The notes under the pieces are model-generated. The model did no database searches. It saw only the letters and a program-made list of their open reading frames with translations, and had not been told where the DNA came from. DNA of 64,000 bases, taken from positions 62,001-126,000 of the forward strand of contig MCFL01000019.1 in assembly GCA_002102555.1 (NCBI GenBank), read 5' to 3'. Both the position numbers and the translations under genes were made by a program. This DNA comes from Catenaria anguillulae PL171. Its lineage: Eukaryota > Blastocladiomycota > Blastocladiomycetes > Blastocladiales > Catenariaceae. The number at the start of each line of letters is the position of its first letter. Within the stretch, counting starts at the first letter, position 1. This document shows positions 1 to 9,987 of the stretch, one piece after another.

Positions 1-1120
1 CGCGGTGGAATCTGCCGCCGCAGCGTATGCCAACTCAAATGCACGTTCAAAGTTGGTCTGGTAGACCTCACTGAGTTCGCCAATGCGGCTGTCAAACAGG
101 GAGTTCGCACAAAACATGTAGTTGGCGCTGTGTGAGGCAACATAGGTTGTGGCGAGAGAGTCGTCGCTGCCAAGCGCAAACGGCTCCCAAGTATCAACGT
201 CGCGCAAGCCACCGGCATACACACCAGCAGCAGCAGCATCCTGCGAGAGCACAAGGAGCGCAGAGGCCCCATCGCACGCAGGCAGCCCCACTTCCGGCGG
301 CATGGCAGCCATAGGGAGGAACCAAAGACCACCCCGGGCAACGAGCGGGAAGCGCGGCAGGGTGATGTCGTCACACACGCAGTGGGCCGGGACAGAGTCC
401 AGCTGGAGTACGGGAGGCAACCTCGGGCGGCAATCAGGAGCATGAATCACAATGTACTGAATTCCGATGAAAGTAGAGAATTGGATATGGGGATACGCAA
501 CAGTGACGAGTTGCGGGGAGAGCAAGCGGGTGGCCAAACGAGGCACAAGGAGGACATTGAACAAGTAGATTGGCAGGTGGTCAGACCCGAGGGGAAGCTT
601 GACTGTCCCAATGTGTGTGGCAGACAAGAAACTCTTGTTGGCAACAGAGATCTTGCACTCAGCAGCGAGCGGGGTCAGATTGACAAAGTCACTCCTAAAC
701 GGGGTCACGTGGCGCAAGCAACCGCTGTCAACACACCAATCAGAGTGCCCGTTGTGCAGGGAGGCAACAAGTACCTCGTCACGGGCAACGGCGTCGTGCT
801 GGCCGGCCAAATACGCAACAGCGTCGCCAGCGCGCTGGCCGCGGCGGTCATGCCTGTCTTGTGGGGCATGGTCGGCAGCACGTTGAGGTGCACCCATGGC
901 CGGGGCGCGCGCTGGGCCAGGGACACAACCTCCCTCGGCAGCAATGCGCTTGACCGTGGACCACACCAGGTTCTTTGGCATGTCGCAGAGCCGTGGAACG
1001 TGGCCGGTCCAGCTGCAGTTGTCGCAAGTGGCAGTCTTGTGCTCTGCGAGCAAGCATGAGCGGACTTGATCGTGTTCGATGGGGCCATTCGCAACGGCCG
1101 TAAGGCGTCGTCCATGATCG
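1..1120 (-). mobile_element. Ty1/copia LTR retrotransposon fragment (gag end and protease)
   Basis: On the minus strand a long open frame runs off the left edge of the window. It carries a retroviral-type zinc knuckle with C-x2-C-x4-H-x4-C spacing (CDNCSWTGHVPRLC, near 1000-1045). About 90 residues later comes the copia-type aspartic protease signature DWCVDSG followed by LRHVTP. In Ty1/copia elements this order (nucleocapsid knuckle, then protease) marks the gag-pol junction, so integrase and reverse transcriptase would lie beyond position 1. No LTR is visible. The upstream end stops where LINE sequence begins, so the boundary is only known to about 60 bases. The visible part looks open; the element is incomplete at both ends here. 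Family assignment rests on motif recognition only. Confidence 0.75.
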
Positions 1121-2303
1121 CGTCATTGGCTGACGATTCATCAGTCACGTTCCGTGTCAAGGTTTTGACGGGCCGCCTGCCAACTCGCGCCCAGCTCCAC
1201 AAGTATTGGCCGGGCCAGGTACCATCCCCGAATTGCGTGCTTTGTGGTGCGCTTGACAATCAACAGCACTGGTTCAGATGCCCAGCGCTCGCCGACTTTC
1301 TCTGGACGTGCCGGCTAGACGTGCATGATCAAGTGTTGGGACTGCTACGGCGCCGTAAGATGACAGCGCACTGTGTGTCTGCAAGAACACTGGTCGAGCG
1401 GCTCATGAGCTTGCCCAAGATCCGAGCGACGGCAGCGTGCGTGGTTGACGTTCACTTGCGACAGCAGTTCCCCCAACTTGCACCCGCACTAGCGCAGATT
1501 GTCGCCATTGCCTCCACGACCATCCAGACTGTATTGTGGATGGAACGTTGCAGGCTTGTTGGACCAATTGAGCAGCGCGCACCGGAGGAACGGTCAACTC
1601 ATCAGCCTTGCCAGTGTGCCCATTGCCAAGAGGGACGCACCTCAGGGACCCGGCAGTCGCTCATGGATTCCGCACTCATTGCCGCGCACTACATCCACGA
1701 GTGCCGTGTTGGCTGCCCACCACTTGCTGGCTCCCTGACCACCTCGCAAGTGCCAGTTTCCTTTGATGAGTGGCGATTCCATGGCACATTCCCAGGGCTC
1801 TCGACCCCCCGATTCGGATTTGGCCACACAGAACAACGCTTTGCTACTCGTGTTGGGGTACAGCCAGGTACACGCTCTATTTTTGTCCCCTCGCCGTCCC
1901 CTACGGCTATCTCTGCGCTTGTGGCGTAATTCCTCTTCCATCCATCCATGTCTCTTGTTGAATTTACCCTGTTCTCCATCATTTGTTTTTGAACCTGATT
2001 TTCTTTTGTGTGTCGTTGAAACTGTGCACCCGTGATGTGGTTGAGTGTTAACTTTTTGATTTTGTTACTTCCTTTCTGTTTACCTCCTCTTTTTCCCTCT
2101 CCTCCTCACCCTCTTTTTTTTCGCCCCATGGCCAAGTGCCCCCACCACCAACTGCTTGCCATTTTCCCTGCTTGCTTTTGTCGTTTATTGAGTGTTTTGG
2201 ATCTGTGGCCTTCCGGCTCTTGTACCTTATTTCAGGGCTATTGTGTTGGTTTTTCAGCTTCAATACATGTGGTAGTGATGTAAAAAAAAAAAAAAAAAAA
2301 AAA
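1066..2303 (+). mobile_element. 3' end of a LINE (non-LTR retrotransposon) with poly(A) tail
   Basis: An open frame ending at 1929 encodes the C-terminal part of a LINE ORF2. The stretch RVKVLTGRLPTRAQL followed by CVLCGALDNQQHWFRCP is the zinc-binding segment typically found after the reverse transcriptase in many LINEs (zf-RVT pattern: C-x2-C, then H and C). About 200 further residues follow without a recognisable domain. After the stop there are about 350 bases of T-rich 3' UTR, then a 22-nt A run at 2282-2303, the expected 3' terminus. The reverse transcriptase and endonuclease parts are absent, so this is a 5'-truncated or overwritten copy. No initiator ATG lies near the left end, as expected for a truncation. 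The next base after the tail belongs to unrelated MULE sequence. Confidence 0.75.
2282..2303 (+). repeat. Poly(A) tail of the LINE copy
   Basis: Uninterrupted run of 22 A directly 3' of the LINE 3' UTR. It fixes the insertion orientation (plus) and the right end of that element. Confidence 0.9.
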
Positions 2304-3851
2304 CACCCTCCGCAACCTTGCGAGAGTGGCCGAGCATGCCGGTGGCATGGAAAACACAGTGTTCGCCTTTGACGGAACTTTCAAGACAAACACGCTGCAA
2401 GTACCAGCTCTTTGTCATCACCGCCATGGATCTTGGGCATCAAGGGCACACCATTGCGCATGCGGTCATGTCGCATCGCAGGGCCTCTGATTATGTTGCT
2501 GTGTTTGACTCATTGGTTGGTGTGCTGCAAGACGAGGTCGAGTGTGAGTTTGATGTGTCGCAGTGGGCAGTCACCATGTCTGACACCGAGGATGCAGTTG
2601 GTTTGGCCATTGAGCAGGTGTTTCCCGATGCGGACATTGGCATGTGCTGGTTCCACTTGCGTCAGTGCATCGAAAAGCGCACTGTTCCCAAGCACATGAA
2701 GCTTGTATTGCGCATGGTTTACTCGCTGCATTGGACTGAGTCCATTGAGCAGTTTGAGTCGCGTCTTGTTGACTTGTATCACCACCTTACCAACGAGACC
2801 GTGTTTGATTCTCCAGCCAAGGAAGAGGATGCCCGTGCGTTTTGGGCTACTTTGTGGGTGAGTGGACTCGCGGATATCCCATTGACTTTGTCCACCCAAC
2901 CAACCCCCTGCCCCCATGCGCCGCGGGTGCAGATGTGGTGGGCCCGATCAAGAGCAAAATGTTGCTGCCAACAAGTCTGTTTCCCGATGGTTCTGTTGGC
3001 GCGTGTTTGCTACCTGGCCTGTGTTGTACGGACAAACAACACACTTGAAGCCAAGCACTCTGTATTCAAAAAGCAGTTCAAGATGGCGGTTGCACAATCA
3101 TTGGTGGATGCGGTCAATTGCAGTATGCAATGTGTCAATCGCCAACCTTTGTTTGAAGCACCTGTTCGCCTTCTCCCGCAGGTTCCCGTATGTTGCTTCC
3201 AAGGTGTTTCAATCTGTTTCATCCGTTTATCCATGGCTTCCACACTGACTGAATTCCTTATCATGACAGGCTTCCGACATTGATGAGGCACATCGCTTGG
3301 CAGTCAACAACACTCATGATGTTTCCTGTCGAGCCAGCCAACACCATTGGACAATCACGTACTCTGCAGCAATAGACCTTATGCGGTACCCCAACACTCT
3401 TAGTGGAAGGTACATCACGTGAACACCCTTCCACGCGTTCTAGAACCCAAGCAGATGCACAGCTTACCCCAACGCCACAGTCACGTGATGTACCCCAGCT
3501 GGGGGAAGCTCGCGGATCTGGGGGATCCGCATAAGGTCAATTCCGTCATTTGCATATGGTGGCTCTGCCTATGGTGTCCGTGGGGTGACCAGCGAGGAGA
3601 TTCCAGAGACAGTTCAAGTTGTTGTGCGCCTTCCTCGCCAAACCACCATAGACGCGCAGCTTCCTACTTGCGAGTGCCTTTATGCGTTTCGTAACGGATG
3701 GTGCCACCACATTCTTGCTTCTTCTGCTCGGTATTCTTTAAAGCTTCATCCTGCCCTTCCAATCTTGGCGTTAATGCAAAGTCGGGGCAAGCCTGGTGCA
3801 AGTCGTGGTGGTCGCCCTCGCAATTCTGGCCCTGCACTTTCAATGGATTGA
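2304..3851 (+). pseudogene. Broken Mutator-like element (MULE) transposase with SWIM zinc finger
   Basis: The transposase parts appear in the expected order. The first catalytic Asp lies in FDGTFKTNT (2371-2373). A GHTIAHAVMSHRRASDY segment precedes the second Asp region (SDTEDA, VFPDADIGMCWFHLRQ), which has the C-x2-H pattern of MULE transposases. The third acidic residue is in TNNTLE (Glu at 3047-3049). A SWIM finger follows, with C-E-C at 3669-3677 and C-H-H at 3702-3710. The parts are not in one frame: DGTF is one frame away from the KYQLFVIT segment just downstream (a frameshift near 2395-2402), and the SWIM finger sits in a third frame with stops between. No terminal inverted repeats were recognised. 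The copy is non-autonomous and lies between the LINE tail and a gypsy fragment. Confidence 0.75.
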
Positions 3852-6160
3852 TTGTTTTGAGAGTGCTCCATTGTTGAGTGGGTGGACGTCTTGAATAAAC
3901 CGCAAGTGCCATTAGGCTTCTTGAGTAAGAACCAGCGATTTGAGTATGGGCCTGATGCGTACTCGAGCACTCCTTGTTTCAACCGTTTTTTCAGTAATTC
4001 GACGGCAGTCCCATTCTGTGCGAGAAAGTCAGACAACTTTGAATTGCCATGGTTCGTGTGGGGCAGTGCAGATCATCACAGGTGGTTCGACCCATTCTCT
4101 GAGTGATCCGAGGTGTGTACTGGCAAAGGCAAGCACCTTGTCATGTTCTCTGAGCGTGTTGATGAGACCCTTTCGCTCAGCAGGGAGCAGGTCCAATCCA
4201 ATCTTGAGTTCATTTTCACGTTCAGGTGTGAGACGCGGGATGTGAGATAGGATTTCGTCAGACGTTTGATTCGGCCTTTGGCCACCTTGGGGAGCTTGAC
4301 CCGACTCGTTGGCGCGGTTGACAGGTTTCACTTTGCACTGACTGACCCGACAATTTCATGAGAGAGACACGGGATTTCCAATTCGATTGGGTTTTCGGGG
4401 AGGTGACTGATAGTTTTTGTAAGGAATGAGCATGAAGCACAGGATGCGGTTGGGTGAGTGTGTTTCGGGCACGAGAAGCATCCGCAGGTTGTGAGCGAAG
4501 AGCAGCAGATTTTCTGTGTGCGAGCTGAGCGATACTCCTTTCCCCCCTCCGGATGAGGTAATTCAATAAGGCCAATGATTTGTGCATCGATCCAGTGTTC
4601 ACCAAGTGACTGGCTAAGACGTGGGTTCACGTAGACGCAAGCGTCGTGACTTGCTGAAAGGATATTCAACGACGAATTGGAGATCATGTTTGTGAATTGA
4701 CAATTGGCGACCGACGACAAATACGCTCCCACCATGGAGCCACGCGACACACGGGAACACATTAGTGACCGGCAGGGGCCGCAGCCTCCTGCTTCTCAAG
4801 ATAGAAGTCGATGAGCACCGAAATGTCATCTTGCAGCTCCATGAACATCCGGTCTTGAATTCCACAGTGTTTCAATATGAAGGCGGCGCACACCGCGTAC
4901 TTGAGGATGGCCGGGTCCATGATGTCATCCAGGAAAGCGGCAACTGCGGCACCAAGCGCTGCGTCACGACCCTTGTAGGCCAACTTCTTGGTCTTCGACA
5001 CGTGGTCTTGCATACGCGAATCTTCAATTGGAATTTGTAGGTAGCCATCCTCGAAGTATGCAGGCGGAGCGGGCGACGACGCGGGCGGGGCCGGCGGCGA
5101 CAAGCTCGGCATAAAGAGACCGGCGACATGGGCGGGGAACTGGTTTGGTTGCGACATGTCTGGGCGCACGAAGCCGTTTGAGATCCAGTTTTCGATGCAG
5201 CACAGGAGAAATGAGGTAGATACCGGAGCTGGGGGCAGCGTGAGCGCAGTGGGAGAGAGAGCTGAGGGATTGGCGACTGATGGTGGATCCCCGAAAGTGG
5301 GAGGGGTGGGTTGCCGCTGCATTTTATACCCTCGACGCGGGCGACGAGGAAGGGAGTAATGGAAGCAGGTGCCGAGACGTCCACTGCAGTTCCTCGGCAG
5401 GTCAGCGTGGCAAAAGCCCTTCCGGCGCTGGGTTCCGGCCTCGCAAAAGGCAGCGTCGCTTCGATGCTGGCGAGGAACGGAACGCCAAGCAGGACTTTGA
5501 ATCGCATATTGCGCACGACCAGAAAAATGAGTTCTTGTCTCACGGGACCGACCTCCACACTCGTGCGCCATTCTCCCATGATGCTTGCAGCGGTACCGTC
5601 CACTGTCGATAATTTGTGAATTTTGCGGCTGGGCATGACTTTTCCCTCCAAGAATGTCACGAGGTCTTCTCGCATGAGATCAACCTCGGAGCCGGTGTCG
5701 ATGAGGGCCGTAGTATCCACACCTTGAAGCTTGACCTTGAAGCTTGACCTTGAGGCGTGGGCACCGTGCGGCGATATACAGTCCGTCGATGACGGTCTCG
5801 ACTCTAGAGCAGGCCGCCATCAATGTTTCGGTCGGTGGCACTGGTGGCGGAAGGCTGGTAACCGCTCATCGACTGGTGCTGCTGGAATTGCATGTTGTAG
5901 CTCTTCATCGATAGTCAATATGCGTTGCAACACATAAGGGGAACGGATAGCATATTCGACTCGTCTGCCCCTCCTCTGAGTTGGACATCAGAATCCACCG
6001 CAGCAAACAATTGTGGCAACACTTCTTGCCGGTCGATCTTGTCTGCTGGGCCACCGATGAGACGCGAGGCTGTTCCCACCAAGGGTACCCCTGTTCGCAC
6101 GCTGCGAATGGCGACGAGGATTTGGACGCAAGCGTCTTTATGGATGTGGTCAGTCAAATG
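3850..6160 (-). mobile_element. Ty3/gypsy LTR retrotransposon fragment, broken
   Basis: Minus-strand pieces of a gypsy-type polyprotein. The aspartic protease is clear near 5560-5720 (ALIDTGSEVDL, later VLLGVPFLASI). The N-terminal part of the reverse transcriptase lies near 3870-4040 (LLKKRLKQGVLEYASGPYSN, then FLLKKPNGT). The usual linker ahead of it lies near 4030-4130. Between protease and RT is a proline-rich stretch plus a helical segment (about 4760-5310) that I cannot assign. The element ends abruptly near 3850, where the MULE begins, and no RNase H, integrase or LTR is visible. The upstream limit, near 6160, is a guess from weak gag-like coding. It is clearly broken, with several interruptions, and probably old. 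Confidence 0.65.
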
Positions 6161-7902
6161 GATTTTACTCTGGCTACTGATACGACGTCAACGTCAACTG
6201 CGGCAGTGCAGCAGCTCCCGTCGTTTGGCCTGTCCGATTCGGATTCCCCCACATCCTCGGCAAACCGTGTCAAGCAAGGCGGTCCGGTCTGCCCACTGCT
6301 TTGTACGAAATCTCTGCTTGGGCTCTTCTTTCCTCTGGTGACACTGTCGAGGTCCCTCTTCTCCTCCTCGCCACGATCCAAATCATGCCCGGTCCGCAAT
6401 ACCAACTCCCTGGCAACGAGCTCGAACGTATGGGGAACAAGCTTGTCGTCATTGCCGACTCATCGTCCATCCCGACTTCGTTTGCAGCAGAGTCGAATTT
6501 GGCGGGTCCCAATTCGACGCAATCGGACTCTGCCGACGATATATCTAACAGCCAAGAAAGTGGCGAGGCAGACGCCATCTACCACCGCCCTTTATCTCGG
6601 ACAGTATTTGCGGCTTGCGAAGGGCCGATGAGCGCATTGCGTGAGCACGGCGAGAATACATGGAAGGATCGCCCTTGCTTTGATTCTCGTGTGGACGGCT
6701 CTGTCTTGGCAGGGTGTCTCACCTCGGACTCCCTCCAGTCAATTTGCTGGGTCACCAAGCATCGTGCGTCTTTTGCCTGTACTTCACGCCATGTAGCCAC
6801 GTTGCATCCTCACTGCATACTTCTCTGTCCCATCATCAGTTTTTCGTCTTCGAAACAGGCAAACGCTCGTCGCGGCGGTTCTTGGCTCCACAGGCACGAC
6901 CTCTTTTGCTGCGCTGGCGTTGTGACGCTGGACGGCACAACGGACACTGTTGCCTTGGCGCACCAGCACTTCCAAGGATCCGACGCCCAATATTGGCCGC
7001 CGGTGAACACCGGGCGTCGTGCCAATGCGGGTTCAAGTGTTGGCAACAAGGACGATTATGATGACGATGACGTGGATACCCTGTCTGTGGCCAAGCGGGT
7101 CCACAATCTTTGCTTTCACGTACCTTGACTCGTCCTTTGCTTTTGTCTGTTCCTGGCCGTCTGCTGGTCAGCGGTGTACACTCGATTGTGGTCTTGCCCT
7201 CCGTTTTTTTTTTTTTTTTTTTTTTTTTTTTTCGTAAATGTCTTGCGTTTTGCTTTCTCATTTACACAGCCCTTTCACAGAGGCCGGAGAGGTCAGCATT
7301 TCTGCACATCCGCGCGTTAACGCCAGGTAGGCCAGATTTAATAGTCCTTGCCAGTCCCTTGCCACTAGCTTGGAGTTGGATTTGGTTTGGTTGCCTCTCT
7401 CAAGCGAAATTTGGTTGTCTGGGTCCAAGCCATGCGGGTTCGAGCCTGCCCATTCAGCTGCCAATCGAGCCTCCTCTTGGCAAACATCGCGTGTCCCACC
7501 CATGGCCCTATGTCAAAGCACAAGACCATCAAGTTCATCCCCCAAGCTCCAAGTTTGTAACTACGCACGCTGCTGTGTGCAAGGGGAGCAATGGCGTTGG
7601 TGCGATGATGAGTCTTGAACACAAGAAGCACAGCATTAACATTTGCCCGGCAACACGAAGGACTTGATTCAAGATGCCGTTGCAACCTGATTCTTACTGT
7701 ACCCTTTCGCCGAACAGGGGATGGAGTTGGATTGCTTTCGATTGTGTTCATCCTTGTTGAGCATATGGAATTTGAAAGAAGTGAACATGTTTACAGCATA
7801 GACTGGAACAAAGAAACCGAAGGCCACAGTAAACGACAATGTTGAAAAGGAGTCATGCCACAAAGAAAATACCATTTGCACACTGACACACCATCAAACT
7901 TA
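6161..7902. other. Unassigned 1.7 kb between transposon cluster and bZIP gene
   Basis: No host gene could be supported. A plus-strand frame is open for about 275 codons (6301-7128), but it has a non-ATG start and no recognisable domain, and the minus strand is also partly open. A 29-nt T run sits at 7204-7232. A B-box-like string (GGTTCGAGCC) at about 7437-7446 has no matching A box at the right distance. The region most likely holds degraded retroelement sequence. Confidence 0.5.
7204..7232 (-). repeat. Poly(T) run, probable poly(A) tail of a minus-strand retroposon
   Basis: Uninterrupted run of 29 T. Read on the minus strand it is a poly(A) tail whose element body would lie at higher coordinates (about 7233 to at most 7860). 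No family can be named, and no target-site duplication was confirmed. Confidence 0.55.
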
Positions 7903-9520
7903 CTAAGGCTCCACCTTAACTGATGTGGAAGTGCTTGGACTCTGTGAAGACTGCTGGTTCTCCAAATGCCGCTGCTGGACACGCTCCAAAATCAAGCGCC
8001 GCTTGACACTGCATGTTGCGTTGAGTGTCATCAACTCACACAACTCGTCTACGCCAATCAACGCTTCTTCCACATACACCGATACTGCGCGCTTCCACTG
8101 CGTTGTTGCCGTGGAATCTGTTGGCTTGGGCTGCAGGTAAGCGTAGAGACGCTGGCGCTGCTTAGCTCTGAGCGTCTCCACGGTATCCACCTCAGTTGCA
8201 GTCAACGGATTCAAGCAACCTTCCTCCTCTTGATTGGATCCACCTTGAGCACTGGCATCGACAGCAGGGAGGTCGACTGGGTCGCTGCTCGTGGCGAAAT
8301 TGAGGAATGCGTCGGCGTTAAAGACCAGATCCATGTTGACATCTGCCATGGAGGTCAAGAAATCGGACGAGCCTGACTGGTTACTGAGCATGGCTGGCGA
8401 TGCGGCAAGATTGAATCCTGGCACCGTTGCGAGTTGCACAGGAGAAGGCGTCGTAATCGAGGGGGACTGAGTTGGGTTCATCGGGGCAAGGCCCAGCGAG
8501 CGTGCCATGTCAAGGTATGAAGCCATGGCCGAGTCTTCGAGGGCGTTTGTCCCAAACGATGTCGTGGACATGACTTCATTGGGGAAGAGTGATTGGAGTG
8601 GGTTGTACGACTGAGCTTGAAGCGCCGCTGGGGTTGACGTGTTCGAGGTGGCGATCGTCTGGGCTGGACGAGAAGTGGCGTCATCAGACTGTTGAAGGAG
8701 GGTGTGAGGAAGTGGAATGTTGGCAAGCTTGTTGGTATCAATGATGCCAGTCATGGGAGTGCCGGAAACGCCCAGTCCTTGCAGCTGGTTTGCACCATGG
8801 GCGGGGCTGATGAGGGATGGTGGCGCAAATCCAGGAACAAGAGACTGAACTGATGGGGCAAAGGCGAGGCCCTTGAGCATGTGGTTTTCGGCTTCGAGCT
8901 TCATTACCATGGCACGCAGTTGAGCGTTTTCCAATTGCAAGGTGGCGGTGTCAGAACTCTTTGTGAGCTCTTCCAATTCCTTGACGCGGGTCTCGAGTTC
9001 CTTTGGGATGAGAATCAGAACGGTCAATCTGTCAGCACCAGCACCCAACGGTCCAAGAGAGGTCCTGAAGGGCACCATACCTTGACGCGATTCGCCTGCC
9101 GCTGCCTGAATGCCCTTTGAGCTGCACGATTCTGTTCTTTGCGGCGGTCGGATGTGTCTGTCACTGCAGAATCCTTGACCCGGGCAGTCTATGGACGCAA
9201 TAGAGCGCAAACGCAACCGGTCAATGTTGTATCTGACATCAAGCACGGACGCTAGACATCAGAGGGTTGCATACCTTCTTGCGCTCCTTTGCCGGCTTGG
9301 TCGGTTCCGAACCAGCAGCGGTCGCAGTGTCGTCGTGTTGGTCATCCAGGCCACCAGGTGAAGCGAGGCCGACTTCGTTTGGAGTCGACACCATCGAGAA
9401 GGAGGTTTGAGTGCCAAGGCCAAGGCCATGGGTGTGGCCCGCCGTGTTTGCCGATCCCCAAGGGAGGAGTTCTTGCGGGAAAAGGTCGAGAAGTGTTGCG
9501 TTTGAATCCTGGCCGTTCAT
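7903..9520 (-). CDS. Yap/Pap1-type bZIP transcription factor
   Basis: Three exons (9275-9520, 9081-9188, 7903-9000) give a 483-residue protein; both introns (86 and 80 nt) start GTATG and end AG. Exon 1 (82 residues) is acidic and ends in a basic KERKK. Exon 2 encodes exactly 36 residues (83-118) and holds the whole basic region, including NRAAQRAFRQR, a perfect NxxAQxxFR signature of the fungal Yap1/Pap1 bZIP class. Exon 3 opens with the leucine zipper (ELETRVKELEEL onward, about 119-165). A long Ser/Thr/Gln/Asn-rich region follows, then a conserved-looking helical tail (about 390-470). The family acts as nuclear dimers, often in stress responses. The C-terminal cysteine-rich domain that makes Yap1 redox-responsive is not obvious here, so redox sensing should not be assumed. 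The gene is divergent from UTP7. Confidence 0.88.
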
Positions 9521-9987
9521 CTTGATTCAAGGAAGTGAAAAGCAATTGGGGTCACGGTGGGCGCGGAGTGGGTCGATGCGATGTTCCCTTGAAGAGTGCG
9601 GGAGCGGTGCGGTATTCAAAAATTTATGTGTGAGTATCCATGGCATGCGTGCGCTTTTCAAATGTGTGTGAAAGAGCGTCAAAGTGCCTGTGTGGAACGA
9701 TGAAGAAGTGGAATGGACCGCCCGAACCTGTGGCTGGACGGGTATTAGGTAAGCAGATCCTTCAACCATTGCATTCTCCATTCTGATTCTGATTCTGGGA
9801 GGTTGGCGGTGACGGACCACGTGACGTCGTGAGTGCTCAGATGCTGGACGGGCCACAGCAACGCGAGCAAAGGGTTTTGCGCTTCAAGGAAACGGCGGAC
9901 GCAACGGCGGTGGCCGAGATGGTTGGCAACAACAGCAATGGAGTAACAACCGCTACGAAGTGCCAACTACAAGTACCATACGCAATC
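9521..9987. promoter_or_regulatory. Divergent promoter between bZIP and UTP7
   Basis: 467 bases shared upstream of two divergent start codons. It contains CACGTGACGTC near 9818-9828, which joins an E-box-like CACGTG with a CRE-like GACGTC half. This resembles known bZIP/bHLH sites, but binding is not shown. An in-frame upstream ATG of UTP7 lies at 9841. Confidence 0.4.

Noticed and set aside
5981-7128. Open plus-strand frames of 216 and 275 codons
   Set aside because: The long 6301-7128 frame has no ATG start. Both frames lack recognisable domains and lie in degraded repeat DNA; both strands are open in places.
7360-7470. Possible tRNA or tRNA-derived SINE head (B-box-like GGTTCGAGCC)
   Set aside because: The T-stem pairs only with a 6-nt loop, no A box lies at the right distance, and no acceptor stem could be formed.
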